This document shows positions 15,727 through 24,193 of a stretch of DNA of 24,193 bases, in pieces. The DNA comes from Coemansia sp. RSA 922 (lineage: Eukaryota; Kickxellomycota; Kickxellomycetes; Kickxellales; Kickxellaceae): positions 1-24,193 of the forward strand of contig JANBQS010000255.1 in NCBI GenBank assembly GCA_027577415.1, written 5' to 3'. Position numbers and translations under genes: made by a program. Below the pieces are notes generated by a model. The model saw only the letters and a program-made list of their open reading frames with translations, was not told the DNA's origin and did not search any database. The first letter of the stretch is position 1; every line of letters starts with the position of its first letter.

Positions 15727-16713
15727 TTAGAATGGCCCGTCGGCGATAATGTTGTCATCGCGACTGCTCTGACCAATGTTAAAGACAGCGATTAGACCCA
15801 GAGCCTCAGAGGCAGTGAGCGAAGATCCGGGCTTGAGAGCTAGGAGGGCAGCAGCAGTTCCCCACAGATAGTGCATGCGGCTGGAAGGATGGATGACATC
15901 GTAGAAAAGGTGCTGGTCTGGGTTGTTGCAGATAGTGACGGCACCGGCAGGGTCCACGACAAAGCAGGCACCAGTAGTGACGGTGATACCCATTGCCGAA
16001 AGCACTTTGGGCTGAAGCGCAACAAGAGTCAGATCATTGAGATCAAGGATACGGGCGCCTAGTGGCTGGACAGCGGCCTTGACAGCAGCATTAATGGCAG
16101 CGACGACAGGCTTGATGATGGTGCTGGCGCCCAGAGAAAGGACAATTGGAGACTGATCGACAGGAGGGAGATTCCACAAATGAACCTTCTTGTAGCCAGC
16201 GGCGAACAGACGCTGAGTGTCGGCGGCGATTGAAGCAGAAAGCTGGCTAGCAAAGTCAGCGACGTTAACAGTACCAGTGAGCAGGCCCTCGAGGCGGTTA
16301 AGGACGTCATTGCCGCCGATTTCAATCTCGACAATGTCGTTCCTAAGATTGAAGGTTGAAGGCGAGGGATTGGCCTGGAGCCAGGCAGTGACTTGGTCGC
16401 GGAAGCTGGGAATGGTCGTGTTGCCAATGGCTCCAGGTGAGAGAATATTATTCGAGGTAGCTCCGCCAAAGGCCTTGTTTTGCAAAGTCATGCCGAGGAT
16501 CTTGGCGGTGTACTCGTTCCAGACGTAGGAGCTTGTGAAGCGGCCGTCCCAGTAGGCGGGAGTGTTAGTAAGCGCGGCAGTGTTGCCAACATCAGATAGT
16601 GAGTTTCCAAACACGATCAAGTTTGGTCTAGTCGGGATGGCGGCGGCTATGGCCACTGAGGCACTCAGAAGTGCGCCCGTACAGGCTAGGAGAGAGCTAA
16701 AACGCAGCTGCAT
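15727..16713 (-). CDS. Secreted GDSL (SGNH) family esterase/lipase
   Basis: The 328-aa protein starts at the ATG at 16711-16713. A slightly longer frame begins with TTG and is rejected. Residues 1-25 are a signal peptide (MQLRFSSLLACTGALLSASV then AIAAA). SGNH blocks are present: block I VFGNSLSDVGN with nucleophile Ser38, block II Gly in FGGATSNN (81-88), block III IGGND (131-135) with the oxyanion Asn134, and block V DVIHPSSRMHYLWG with Asp272 and His275. So all four SGNH residues are there. The family hydrolyses ester bonds of lipids or of acetylated polysaccharides, and this arrangement resembles secreted fungal acetylesterase/lipase proteins; the substrate cannot be read from sequence. 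The promoter has a TATA box (16821-16826, minus strand), 108 bases upstream. Confidence 0.9.
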   Translation of the reverse strand: MQLRFSSLLACTGALLSASVAIAAAIPTRPNLIVFGNSLSDVGNTAALTNTPAYWDGRFTSSYVWNEYTAKILGMTLQNKAFGGATSNNILSPGAIGNTTIPSFRDQVTAWLQANPSPSTFNLRNDIVEIEIGGNDVLNRLEGLLTGTVNVADFASQLSASIAADTQRLFAAGYKKVHLWNLPPVDQSPIVLSLGASTIIKPVVAAINAAVKAAVQPLGARILDLNDLTLVALQPKVLSAMGITVTTGACFVVDPAGAVTICNNPDQHLFYDVIHPSSRMHYLWGTAAALLALKPGSSLTASEALGLIAVFNIGQSSRDDNIIADGPF

Positions 16714-17102
16714 TCTGGCTGAGAACCGAAATAGCAAGAAAGGGAGCGAGGTAAAATTAGGAGAGTTGGATGGTGGAAAAGTGGTTGTGGAGGAGCAGCC
16801 GCGGGACCACCCGTGCAGACTTTATAGAAGACCTTTGTTTGGGAGAGCATGCGAGCGGGCTAAACTATCCTACAACTCCAGGCAGATAATTTCGGAAACA
16901 TGGACACACAGCGCAAAGCAGATCCCGCAATTTCACCCTGTAAAGATGGTCCACGTGCGAAGAACAAACTAGTTTATAAGCAGCATGGAGTGTCTAGAAG
17001 ATTGCAATGATCTTCAAAAAAGTACTTTGGCAAAAAAAAGTATGTATTTCCGACAAGACTTGTCCGATTGTCAGTGGTGAACTTGCTGCCGTGGTTGCAA
17101 TG
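16714..17102. promoter_or_regulatory. Promoter region of the GDSL esterase gene
   Basis: The 389-bp spacer lies between the esterase start and the stop of the upstream same-strand Brf-like gene. On the minus strand it has TATAAA at 16821-16826. Farther upstream is CACGTG at 16952-16957, a bHLH (Cbf1/Pho4-type) site. The 3' UTR of the Brf-like gene must also lie here. No open frame is convincing. Confidence 0.5.
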
Positions 17103-18689
17103 TCATCGAGAGCCTGGAGGTTGATCCCCGAGTGGCAATGATGTACTTGAACGTAGATACTCACTCAGTTCTTCATCAGGCATGTCTTCGGGGCCAACAG
17201 TCGGTGAGTCAAGTCGCAGCCTATGGTCAGCCTCCATGACGCGACTACGCTCGACAGCGGGGGCAATGTCTTCTAGCGTGTGCAGCGGGAGCGTCAGCAA
17301 TTCATCACGGTCAACACCCAAGCGGTGCAGCCTGTTAATGGCGGCAGCCTCGGTATTAGATGGCTCGCCTGTGGCTGAATCCAATTCGGCAGCAAGAATA
17401 GCACGCCGACGCTCTCGTGAGATCTGTGCGCGCGCAAACGACGGAGAGCTGTCCAAGTCGGCCACCAATTGACGAATTGCTGACTCTGATGCCACCGCCG
17501 GAGTTTCCGGGCGCGAAGCAAAGAGCCAGGCGCGAGTATTTTCGTAGCAAAAGAGGATTTCAACTAGATACACGGCAGCAGTGTCTGTAGTTATTTTGGC
17601 CTGTGCCAGCCAGGGTGTAGCCGTGCTGGCCTTTACTAGGTCTTGCTGCAGTGTGGCTACATGTCGCACGATGGTGCGCTGGCCTGAGCCATTCAGTAGG
17701 GCTACCAGGCGGCAAATGACTTCCTGTTGGCATCGCCGCAGTGAGCCAGCTTCGGTGTCTGGGGCGACAACAAACAGGTGCTCAATTCCCATTGCCACGG
17801 CAGAACACACAAGCGTACCTGGATTAAATCCCGCATGTCGCGAGCAAAACTGCTCAAAGGCCAAGACCTGGCCCGCTACTTCGATCAGCTTTGGGCGCAG
17901 CGCCTCGTTGTTGGCAAGAAACCCCAAGAGCAGGTCTGGGAAGCCCTGTGCCGCCTTTGCAGTGCCTGCGATGTGAGATACTGTACTCTGCCGCCCCTCA
18001 GTGTCAGTGCGGCTCTTCAGTGCGCACCCAAACACGCGGTTGACTGCTCTCTCAATACGCAGCAGCGGGTCAGCCAGCGGAAGCTGCATGTTTAGTAGAC
18101 TCACCACGCTCTTTGCCACATTGCCAATAGAGTAAGCGCTTAGGCGAGTGGCGGCAGCCATGTCAACGAGGCTGAGTGCCTTGCTTGCCTCGAGCGCAGC
18201 AATGTACACGCTGGCTGCTGCTCTGACTTCGCCATTTCGCCCAAACACGCCCGCCTTGACTTTGAGGCTGGGATCCATTAGCCGCTTTGAGCTGTCGACG
18301 AATATCCTCTCTGCGCGCTCGGCCAGTCCGCCCGAGCCAAGCGTGTTGCACACATTGCCTATCGATTTGCGAGCGTGCTTAACCATGTCTTGGCTCCACC
18401 GCTTGTGAAACCGCTCAGTTGCTGGATCGCTGCTGTCCCGGCAAGGTAGGAATCTAATGTAGTTACCTCCAAAGTTCCGCTCCGAGTCATACGAGTGGTT
18501 CGTCGTCAGAATTATGCTGTTCACAACCGCTCCGCAATCGCCGCAATACTCTTCGCCTCCACCACTGTGGATTTCTGTACTTTCGCACTCGGGGCAAAAG
18601 GGGCTGGAATTCTCGGTCCGCGTACATGTCCGCTTAAAGCTGGTGCTCGGCTCGACGCTCAGGGCAACGGAGATTCCACGTTTAGCCAT
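17103..18689 (-). CDS. TFIIB-family transcription factor, Brf-like
   Basis: The 528-aa protein starts at 18687-18689. It has an N-terminal zinc ribbon with C32, C35, C49 and C52 (CPEC...CGDCG). A linker carries FGGNYIRFLP, which occupies the place of the B-reader/linker of TFIIB-type proteins. Two cyclin-like repeats follow: the first at about 95-215 contains FGRNGEVRAAASVYIAALEA and ends LLRIERAVNRVFG, and the second at about 225-335 is weaker. The C-terminal 190 residues are family-atypical, apart from an acidic DMPDEELSEYLRS that recalls Brf1 C-termini. Known role: TFIIB relatives recruit RNA polymerase, and Brf proteins are the TFIIIB subunit for Pol III. The GR.GEVRAAA pattern favours Brf over TFIIB. 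The sequence is divergent, so a second Brf paralogue or a lineage-specific TFIIB relative is possible. Confidence 0.78.
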   Translation of the reverse strand: MAKRGISVALSVEPSTSFKRTCTRTENSSPFCPECESTEIHSGGGEEYCGDCGAVVNSIILTTNHSYDSERNFGGNYIRFLPCRDSSDPATERFHKRWSQDMVKHARKSIGNVCNTLGSGGLAERAERIFVDSSKRLMDPSLKVKAGVFGRNGEVRAAASVYIAALEASKALSLVDMAAATRLSAYSIGNVAKSVVSLLNMQLPLADPLLRIERAVNRVFGCALKSRTDTEGRQSTVSHIAGTAKAAQGFPDLLLGFLANNEALRPKLIEVAGQVLAFEQFCSRHAGFNPGTLVCSAVAMGIEHLFVVAPDTEAGSLRRCQQEVICRLVALLNGSGQRTIVRHVATLQQDLVKASTATPWLAQAKITTDTAAVYLVEILFCYENTRAWLFASRPETPAVASESAIRQLVADLDSSPSFARAQISRERRRAILAAELDSATGEPSNTEAAAINRLHRLGVDRDELLTLPLHTLEDIAPAVERSRVMEADHRLRLDSPTVGPEDMPDEELSEYLRSSTSLPLGDQPPGSR

Positions 18690-18875
18690 GTGAAATGCAA
18701 TATTACATTAATACAAAATGAAAAAAGAATAATCATTTTTTGTGAGAAAAGGAGAACCAAAAACCACTTTGCCCATACAGAGCTCCGATACAATGACTTT
18801 ATAAGATCTCAATCCTCGATCATCATGCACACACTCAGCTCTTTAACCCCTTTTTCACTTTATATTTTATTTACC
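18690..18875. promoter_or_regulatory. Divergent promoter, Brf-like factor and THO3
   Basis: The 186-bp spacer separates divergent ATGs. It is AT-rich, with a TATAAG at 18800-18805, about 75 bases ahead of the THO3 start. The plus-strand frame is open across it, but only because no stop occurs by chance. Confidence 0.5.
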
Positions 18876-19808
18876 ATGGCCGCGAATACATTCCAAAACC
18901 ACAAGGAAACCAAGATGCACTGGGAGCAGGGCGCCATCTACGACCTCTCCTGGAGCAGCGATGGCGGACTGCTGACGGCGGCGGGTGCAAAGGGACCAGT
19001 GCGGTCATGGCGACTCGAGCGCGGCGGACACAAGGAGGGCGAGGAGCTAAAGGAGCTGGGCAATGACATTGAGCGCTTGGCGTGGTGCCCAGCCCTGCAA
19101 CACTCGCAAATACTAGCCGCTGCTTCCTACGAAAAGTGTGTGTTCCTGTGGGACCAGCGTGCCAACAGCGTATCTACCAAACTGGACACGAGTGGGTTGA
19201 ACTCTGACATTTGCTGGAGCCCATCGGGCAAGTACTTTGCCGTAGTGAATCGCGAAGAGGGGCTGGAGATATTTGATATGGCCAGCCCGCAGTCGCCAGT
19301 TGTCGTGGCAGAGCTGGACGAAGTTGTGTGTTCGATAAAGTGGGACGTAAGCGAGTCGCTCCTGTTTATGACAACCCTCCGCGGATCAGTCGAGGTCTAT
19401 GCCTGGCCTAGCATGGAGCACCTTACTATGATCCCAGCCCACACAGCGGCCTGCAATGCCATTGGCATTGATCCACGCTCCAAGCTGCTGGCTACTGGAG
19501 GCGCTGATGCCACCATGGGCATTTGGCGAACCGACGACTTTTCTACAGTGCGTACTATCGATGGCTACGAGTCGCCACTGCTGCTGGTCAACTTTAGCTC
19601 TGACGGTCGCTTTATAGCTAGTGCCTCTGACGACTTTGCTGTCCGGCTCCACGACTCGTACTCTGGAGAGCTAGTCCAACAAGTGACTGTTACATCGATG
19701 ACTACCGCGCTAGAGTGGCACCCACGCAACTTGGCGTTGGCCTATGGATCTGCTGGGTCAGCAAAGACGTCGATAAAGCCAACTGTAACTATATTTTTAA
19801 AGTCGTAA
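18876..19808 (+). CDS. THOC3: THO complex subunit 3 (Tex1/THOC3), WD40 mRNA-export factor
   Basis: The 310-aa WD40 protein is of the THO/TREX type, coupling transcription and mRNA export in the nucleus. I chose the ATG at 18876 (TTTACCATGGCC), which gives MAANTFQNHKETKMHWEQGAIYDLSW, where the typical 'F..HK..V..V.W' start of THOC3 is visible. The longer upstream frame is discarded as promoter sequence. Blades can be followed throughout, with KCVFLWDQRA, SDICWSPSGKYFAVVNREE, AHTAACNAIGIDPRSKLLATGGADATMGIW, SFSSDG-like VNFSSDGRFIASASDD, and a last ALEWHPRNLALAYG. The length equals that of the family. Its stop is only 10 bp from the stop of the converging transporter gene. Confidence 0.92.
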   Translation: MAANTFQNHKETKMHWEQGAIYDLSWSSDGGLLTAAGAKGPVRSWRLERGGHKEGEELKELGNDIERLAWCPALQHSQILAAASYEKCVFLWDQRANSVSTKLDTSGLNSDICWSPSGKYFAVVNREEGLEIFDMASPQSPVVVAELDEVVCSIKWDVSESLLFMTTLRGSVEVYAWPSMEHLTMIPAHTAACNAIGIDPRSKLLATGGADATMGIWRTDDFSTVRTIDGYESPLLLVNFSSDGRFIASASDDFAVRLHDSYSGELVQQVTVTSMTTALEWHPRNLALAYGSAGSAKTSIKPTVTIFLKS

Positions 19809-19818
19809 TTTTAATCAT

Positions 19819-21186
19819 CTAGCCGTGTCCGTTCTCTATCGCCGTTTTCAATGACTTTATGGCGTCAATCAGACCCCAGACGCAAGCGACCGCCCCGATG
19901 CCAGCGAGAATAAAGCACAGAACCAGCTCGTACTTTAGTATATTTCGCCAGCCAAACAGCTTTACGTAGCAGAATACGGGCACTAGGAAGAATACCACGG
20001 TAGTCGATATCGCCGATACCAAATCGATGACTTGGCCAAAGTAGGGAATTGCAATCGACACGCCCAGCAAGATGCCCATGGTGATAGTACGCATCACAAC
20101 GCGCCACATAAACTCTTTTCTTTTGCCTATTATCTGAGGCATGACACCCAGCGCCAGCTCCAGCTCTAGGTTGGCCGAGACCAGCATCACTGGCGCTGCA
20201 AACACCACGTGCACAATAATTAGAATCGTCGCTACGTTGACAATGGCCAAGTTGGGCAAGTTGTTGAGGATCGGAGACACAGTCTGGTTGCCAAATGCCA
20301 AGTACCCAGTAACCGAGGAGAGCAAATAAGCGCCGCAAACAAGCGTGTTGGATAGCGAGAGCATCCACCCAAACTGTTTAGGCCGCTTCATATTTGCCTC
20401 AATGTGTGGAAAGACGACTGCGCCGGCGTACATAAACGATATCGACGCCAATGCCGATGGGATGCCAGACCCGATAATAAAGGTGTGCGTGGGGCCACTG
20501 TCGAAGTCGGGGCTGTGGTACGTGTCCGTGTACTTGTGCTGCAGCGACGTGACTCCCAAAACAATAACCGTAAACATGGCCGTCAATACTCCAAATACTG
20601 AGGATATTGTGATCTCACCCAGCGTCTTGAGCAGCGTGAAGGGGATCCACATGGCAATGGCAATGATAGTCATGCTGACCTTTTCGCTAAGGTGTGCGTG
20701 GGCGAATCCAAGCAAACGAGTGATCTGAGTACCGCTAATAATAATCCACGACACCACCGTGCCGCAGCAGTACAAGTAGGTGATAGCTGTAGCAAACCAG
20801 TATCCGGCCGGGCCAAATGCCTCTCGCACGACCAGCGAAAAGCTTGAGATGCGGCGTCCAGGGCGCGAATACATTGAGCGCTTAAATAGGACGCCGACGT
20901 ACCAGCCGACAACTGCCATCAAAACAAAGAGGATGATACCGAACCATCCACACCGCCGCACAACTGACGGGAGATTCATAGTACCAGTTCCGATGCTGAT
21001 GCACATGACGTTAAATACGGCGCCAACCCACGAGCCATTGCGAGGCACTGCATGCTCCAAGTGCGCGTCGCTGGCAGTCGATGTCTTACCTATGTCGTCA
21101 GACTGGTCGGATGAATCGGCAAAGTCGCTCAAACCTGTAGATATCGCTATATCGCCTGATGCATCTCGGTCAGTAAGTAACCTCAT
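19819..21186 (-). CDS. Avt-type amino acid transporter (AAAP family), probably vacuolar
   Basis: The 455-aa membrane protein starts at 21184-21186. An acidic, Ser/Asp-rich cytosolic N-terminus (about 1-50) contains DFADSSDQSDD. It precedes about 11 membrane spans. The first span has the AAAP signature (VFNVMCISIGTGTMNLPSVV then RRCGWFG). Other recognisable parts are SYLYCC-like ITYLYCCGTVVSWIIISG, GIPSALASISFMYAGAVVFPHIEANMKRPKQF and SSVTGYLAFGNQTVSPIL. The PF01490-type layout and the long N-terminus fit fungal Avt transporters, which exchange neutral amino acids with protons across the vacuole membrane. Which Avt subgroup it belongs to cannot be settled here. It is complete, without introns. 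Confidence 0.92.
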   Translation of the reverse strand: MRLLTDRDASGDIAISTGLSDFADSSDQSDDIGKTSTASDAHLEHAVPRNGSWVGAVFNVMCISIGTGTMNLPSVVRRCGWFGIILFVLMAVVGWYVGVLFKRSMYSRPGRRISSFSLVVREAFGPAGYWFATAITYLYCCGTVVSWIIISGTQITRLLGFAHAHLSEKVSMTIIAIAMWIPFTLLKTLGEITISSVFGVLTAMFTVIVLGVTSLQHKYTDTYHSPDFDSGPTHTFIIGSGIPSALASISFMYAGAVVFPHIEANMKRPKQFGWMLSLSNTLVCGAYLLSSVTGYLAFGNQTVSPILNNLPNLAIVNVATILIIVHVVFAAPVMLVSANLELELALGVMPQIIGKRKEFMWRVVMRTITMGILLGVSIAIPYFGQVIDLVSAISTTVVFFLVPVFCYVKLFGWRNILKYELVLCFILAGIGAVACVWGLIDAIKSLKTAIENGHG

Positions 21187-21535
21187 GTTTTATGATATTC
21201 ACAATTGCTGGCATAAAAAGAACAAGAATAGTTGAAAACTCCCTATAACATAGATGCGCCCCGCCTTGTTACTTATACTAGCCGCATAGTGTTCCTGATT
21301 GGAAATGTTACCAAAATGCAAGGCGCGTTTGAGCATGTTTCACGAGAAAGCTAAATGGGCAGTAAAGTGGAGAGGATTTGCAGCTGGCACCAATGGCTGT
21401 GCGCAAGGGGAGATAATCGACCCCATCGCTTCATATCCCACAAAAATGATGTCATTTCCGATAAATCACTAAAAGTGGGGGAGTCCTTTTTTCTGTGGGT
21501 TTAAGGCGGGACTGTCAGTTACTGCGGTGACGGCG
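21187..21535. promoter_or_regulatory. Divergent promoter, Avt transporter and small two-exon candidate
   Basis: The 349-bp spacer carries a TGATGTCA ATF/CREB-type site at about 21448 and CCTTTTTTCTGTGGG at 21485-21499. The latter is repeated exactly at 22189-22203, on the other side of the small gene. No TATA box is evident. Confidence 0.4.
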
Positions 21536-21988
21536 ATGGCTCCTAGGCCAGACTGGTGGACGCTAGTTAGACCGTCGAGATCGCATGTGGATGCTGAATT
21601 TGGGAATGACGAGGAAAATACTGCAGATAACGGTGGGGACGAGGAGGAGCTGCAGAGGAAAGAGGGACCAGTGGTTAAGTGGATCACGCAAGTAGCCAAA
21701 GAAAAGACTGCAAGCGCTCTAATCCGGCAAGCATGGCAGCCTGGTACCGCCAACGCGATCGCCCACGAAATGAACCAGTTCAGCGAAAAGGGCAGGGACT
21801 GGATGTCGCGCAAGGTCGCAGACGCCAAGGAGCTCAAGTCGGTGCGCCGGTGATAGCGAATACTGAGGAATATCGCCATCCGCAAGAGGTGGGAGTACGA
21901 GTACGAGGAATGCTGGTTACCGCGAATTACACGCGGGTTTGCAAGGAAGAGGCGTCGGCGGTTAGGCCCAAGAAAAGAAGGCAGCTGA
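21536..21988 (+). CDS. Small basic/acidic protein, two-exon candidate (about 135 aa), unrecognised
   Basis: The ATG at 21536 begins MAPRPDWWTLVRPSRSHVDA, followed by an acidic stretch (about 25-45, EENTADNGGDEEE) and a helical part (VVKWITQVAKEKTASALIRQ). The open frame hits TGA TAG at 21851-21856. Beyond the stops the same frame continues with clearly protein-like sequence (KRWEYEYEECWLPRITRGFA) and a basic end, RKRRRRLGP, to the TGA at 21986. An intron of 45 bases at 21842-21886 (GTGCGC...CGCAAG) would remove both stops and keep the frame; TACTGAG at 21861-21867 could serve as branch site. The proposed exons are 21536-21841 and 21887-21988. If the intron is not used, the product is 105 aa. 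The opposite strand is also open here, so the gene is only moderately supported. Confidence 0.42.
21842..21886 (+). other. Predicted 45-nt intron removing tandem in-frame stops
   Basis: The donor is GTGCGC, a weak GT donor, and the acceptor is CCGCAAG. The branch candidate is TACTGAG. The length is a multiple of three and both TGA and TAG of the frame lie inside it. Confidence 0.35.
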
Positions 21989-24193
21989 TGCATGAACTGC
22001 GCCCACCCAACGTGGAGTGCGAATCGGCAGCCCAGAAGAGGTCGGCGTAGTCTACTGTGCACCTCCCTTATTGACAATTGGTGTCGCGGTAGAAAGAGCA
22101 AGGTGGAAGGCAAGGGACTGTGGTCCATCAACCCAAGATACTCTTAGAAGTTCCAGCGGCGTTTGCCATGCATGTGGTTGTGGGGAAACCTTTTTTCTGT
22201 GGGGGTTTTTTTGGGGTTTCTGCAGGTTTTTCCTCCCCGCTTAATTTTTCTTTGTCACGTGTTCACATGTGACACAATAAACTGCTCACTTTTTCTCTCG
22301 GTTAGAATAAATAAATGTATACCTTTGTCAGTGCGCCTCTCTTTTCTTCTTTCCTCTTCTCATTGTAAAATTTTTCTCAACCCCTCTCTAGCTCAATTCC
22401 CCCAGCAATCCTCTTCTAACCCCTTTTATTTCTTTCCCTTTTCTAACCCTGACAACGCCGTCGTCGTTCTCGCTTGCGCCTGTTCAATTCTGCTTGGAAT
22501 CGTTGGTCGCTGCATTTCGCCTTTCCAATCTCACCACCGCGGCTAATTCATGCCTGCCAATTCCACATTTAGAGTGCTTCTCTGACTGCCACGCGCTTGG
22601 ATCGGTTGTGGTACTCTCCTTGAACCTGAACTGATGTTGGGCCATTGCGTTGGTAGCTTTTGCACGCAGCTTTCAGTTCGCAGCATTAGGTGTCAGCGAC
22701 TTTGATACAGACCAGCAGCGTTTGTTTACATGGCATCAATGCTAAGCCTGTGAGTTGCGATCCTTATACTCTGTAATGTGTACTATCGACTCAGTTAACA
22801 GGGCATGCGAGATACACATTGGCCTTGTGTCTGGCATGGTGAGTGACATAGAGGCATTGTCATTGTCGATTGGTGGACAAATATGCTCTGGTAGGTTCTG
22901 GCAAGGCCGTGTGTTACCTTTTGCACTGTTTATTACGAGTTTAAGCGCTGCATTGGCATTATTGTAGCTCGGAATTCTATCGGCCTGGTCCTTCTCAGTT
23001 CCTTGGCCTCCTAGTTGCCTTGTCGCTGCATTTACTCTACTGACTGTCACAGTATTGCATTTCTACTTGCATACTTTCAAAGATGCGCTCCGTTGTGAAA
23101 CAGTGATGTTAAAACGTTCTTGCGATTCAGGTACAGGTAACTATAGCAGATTAATGCCACCGGTGCATGAAAAACCACTCCTATTTGTATGCTCTCAGTG
23201 GAATTTCACACCGTTGTAAATACATTGTCTACAGCAAGATCAATGATTATTTGCCATTGCACATGCTGCCATTGCTTGCTTGGTAGCTGTGTGGCATTTA
23301 AGGCACGTAGATCAGTATAATGAACAACAGCGTTGGAGTGGTGCAACGTGTAATGGCATGCCAACGTATGCACATCAAGAATTGTCCTCAACACAGAATG
23401 TATTGGCGTTCTGCAGTCGCAAAACCCCTCCACGTAGTCAAATCGCTAGCAATGTCTCCAGCGACCACCGTAACAACAATTCACAACTGTATTTAATCAC
23501 TTGTATCCTTCATCACATTATAAAATTCAATGTATGCTCTCCTAGATATTGCCATATGCGTTGTGCGAGAGGGATATGTTATACCTAAATATTTTTATGT
23601 GGGCGTCAATTGTATGTATACACGCTAATAACCATTTGTAGCCTTTGTAGTTTTTACAAGTGTGTATTGTCGCTGCAAGAGATAAACATAGGTTTATTAA
23701 AGTAAAGAGTATGTTTTTACGCTATACATAGCTATTATTAAAGCAAAAACAATGTAAATAATTGTCAAATATATTAGAAAATAGCGTAATACTTGTTCTA
23801 CAATGTAATCTAGTCTCAATACAAACTCTATTGTCTATTATTAGCGACTAATGCAGCATTGGACAGATATTTGTCAATAAATACGTAAAACAATGCTAGT
23901 AAACGCTAATTTAGCTAGAAACGGCGACTGAAAACAATTTTTTTATGTTTTTTATTTACCCGTTTTAGCCATCATTTACGTTGCCATGACATGTAGAAAG
24001 CACGTTAGTGTACACCAATACGTTTTAGGACGATTTTAGGCATCAATAATGTATATATTAACAAAATAATTGTTCACATACGTAGAAATAGGTTGGTTGA
24101 GCAAATCGACGAGTGCTTGGAACTACATAGCATGAGTAGTACTCCTAGCACTGGCGATAGCACTTGTTGTGTTTCAATTTGATGCACTTGCTA
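21989..24193. other. 2.2-kb region without a supportable gene; possible upstream region of a gene beyond the window
   Basis: The first part holds homopolymer-rich G/T sequence (22188-22245). Positions 22320-22550 form a strongly pyrimidine-rich stretch (runs such as CTCTCTTTTCTTCTTTCCTC) that looks like a plus-strand promoter/leader. Positions 22560-23550 have only short, non-protein-like frames. From about 23580 to the end the sequence is AT-rich with no frame of note. Similar short words recur at 23963-23975 (GTTTTAGCCATCA) and 24033-24046 (GATTTTAGGCATCA). I see no tRNA, rRNA or transposase here. Confidence 0.5.
22253..22274. promoter_or_regulatory. Imperfect dyad containing CACGTG
   Basis: The arms TGTCACGTG (22253-22261) and CATGTGACA (22266-22274) are complementary at 8 of 9 positions around a TTCA centre. 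The left arm contains CACGTG, the bHLH core site. It lies about 60 bp upstream of the pyrimidine-rich stretch and may be a regulatory site. Confidence 0.45.

Noticed and set aside
18495..18875. 127-codon N-terminal extension of THO3
   Set aside because: It lies over the start of the Brf-like gene and the promoter, and the THOC3 family begins near residue 1 of the chosen start.
21469..22131. 220-codon minus-strand frame opposite the small two-exon gene
   Set aside because: The composition (Ser/Leu/His runs) looks like the antisense of acidic and basic codons. The plus strand has a better start and a coherent continuation after the stops. Not fully excluded.
22163..22546. 127-codon plus-strand frame in the pyrimidine-rich region
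   Set aside because: The Phe/Leu/Ser-rich translation arises from C/T runs and has no family features.
22742..23050. Overlapping frames on both strands (also 22755-22967 plus and 23280-23588 plus)
   Set aside because: They are short and mutually overlapping, with no recognisable motif or splice support.
1..24193. tRNA, 5S rRNA, CRISPR, bacterial operon or transposase genes
   Set aside because: No convincing B-box/clover-leaf sequence, repeat-spacer array, Shine-Dalgarno-led gene string or transposase motif was seen on either strand.

Overview
This window looks like nuclear DNA of a fungus, probably an early-diverging one with compact, intron-poor chromosomes. Kickxellomycotina (for example Coemansia relatives) is my best guess, with modest confidence. 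The evidence is that nearly every recognisable gene is a single open frame, spacers are short, genes alternate strands, and the products are fungal or eukaryotic: Tul1, Sas10, Erv46, Atp12, a TatD nuclease, a PA2G4/Arx1-type protein, Jip5/WDR55, a TFIIB-family factor, THO3 and an Avt-type transporter. No bacterial operons, rRNA, tRNA genes, CRISPR arrays or intact transposons were found.

Layout, left to right. Positions 1-761 (-) hold the N-terminal part of the Golgi/endosome ubiquitin ligase Tul1/Dsc1, which runs off the window edge. Positions about 900-1830 are an old, decayed head-to-head inverted duplication. One arm keeps a TATA box and a textbook intron, and a small doubtful gene (1870-2238, -) adjoins it. 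Sas10/Utp3 (2446-4410, -) and Erv46 (4532-5677, -) follow. Next come a chorismate-lyase-like protein (5998-6564, +) and the F1-ATPase chaperone Atp12 (6766-7578, +), which converges on a probable complex I accessory subunit (7613-8116, -). A very GC-rich gene for a two-anchor lumenal protein of unknown function (8316-10274, +) converges on the TatD nuclease (10287-11225, -). PA2G4/Arx1-like (11354-12511, -) and Jip5 (12779-14212, +) share one divergent promoter. A small coiled-coil protein (14992-15237, +), a secreted GDSL esterase (15727-16713, -), a TFIIB/Brf-like factor (17103-18689, -), THO3 (18876-19808, +), an amino acid transporter (19819-21186, -) and a small two-exon candidate (21536-21988, +) come next. 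The last 2.2 kb has no gene I can support.

The genes are mostly unrelated housekeeping genes, but themes recur. Sas10, PA2G4-like and Jip5 all act in ribosome biogenesis, and the last two share a promoter with RRPE- and PAC-like motifs. Tul1, Erv46 and the unknown lumenal protein belong to the secretory pathway. Atp12 and the complex I subunit are mitochondrial. The Brf-like factor and THO3, divergent over 186 bp, act in transcription and mRNA export. Three convergent pairs are separated by only 10, 12 and 34 bp between stop codons, so their 3' UTRs must overlap. I found no clear novel multi-gene system. The most unusual items are the inverted gene duplication at 0.9-1.8 kb, the GC-rich lumenal protein and the fungal chorismate-lyase-like protein.
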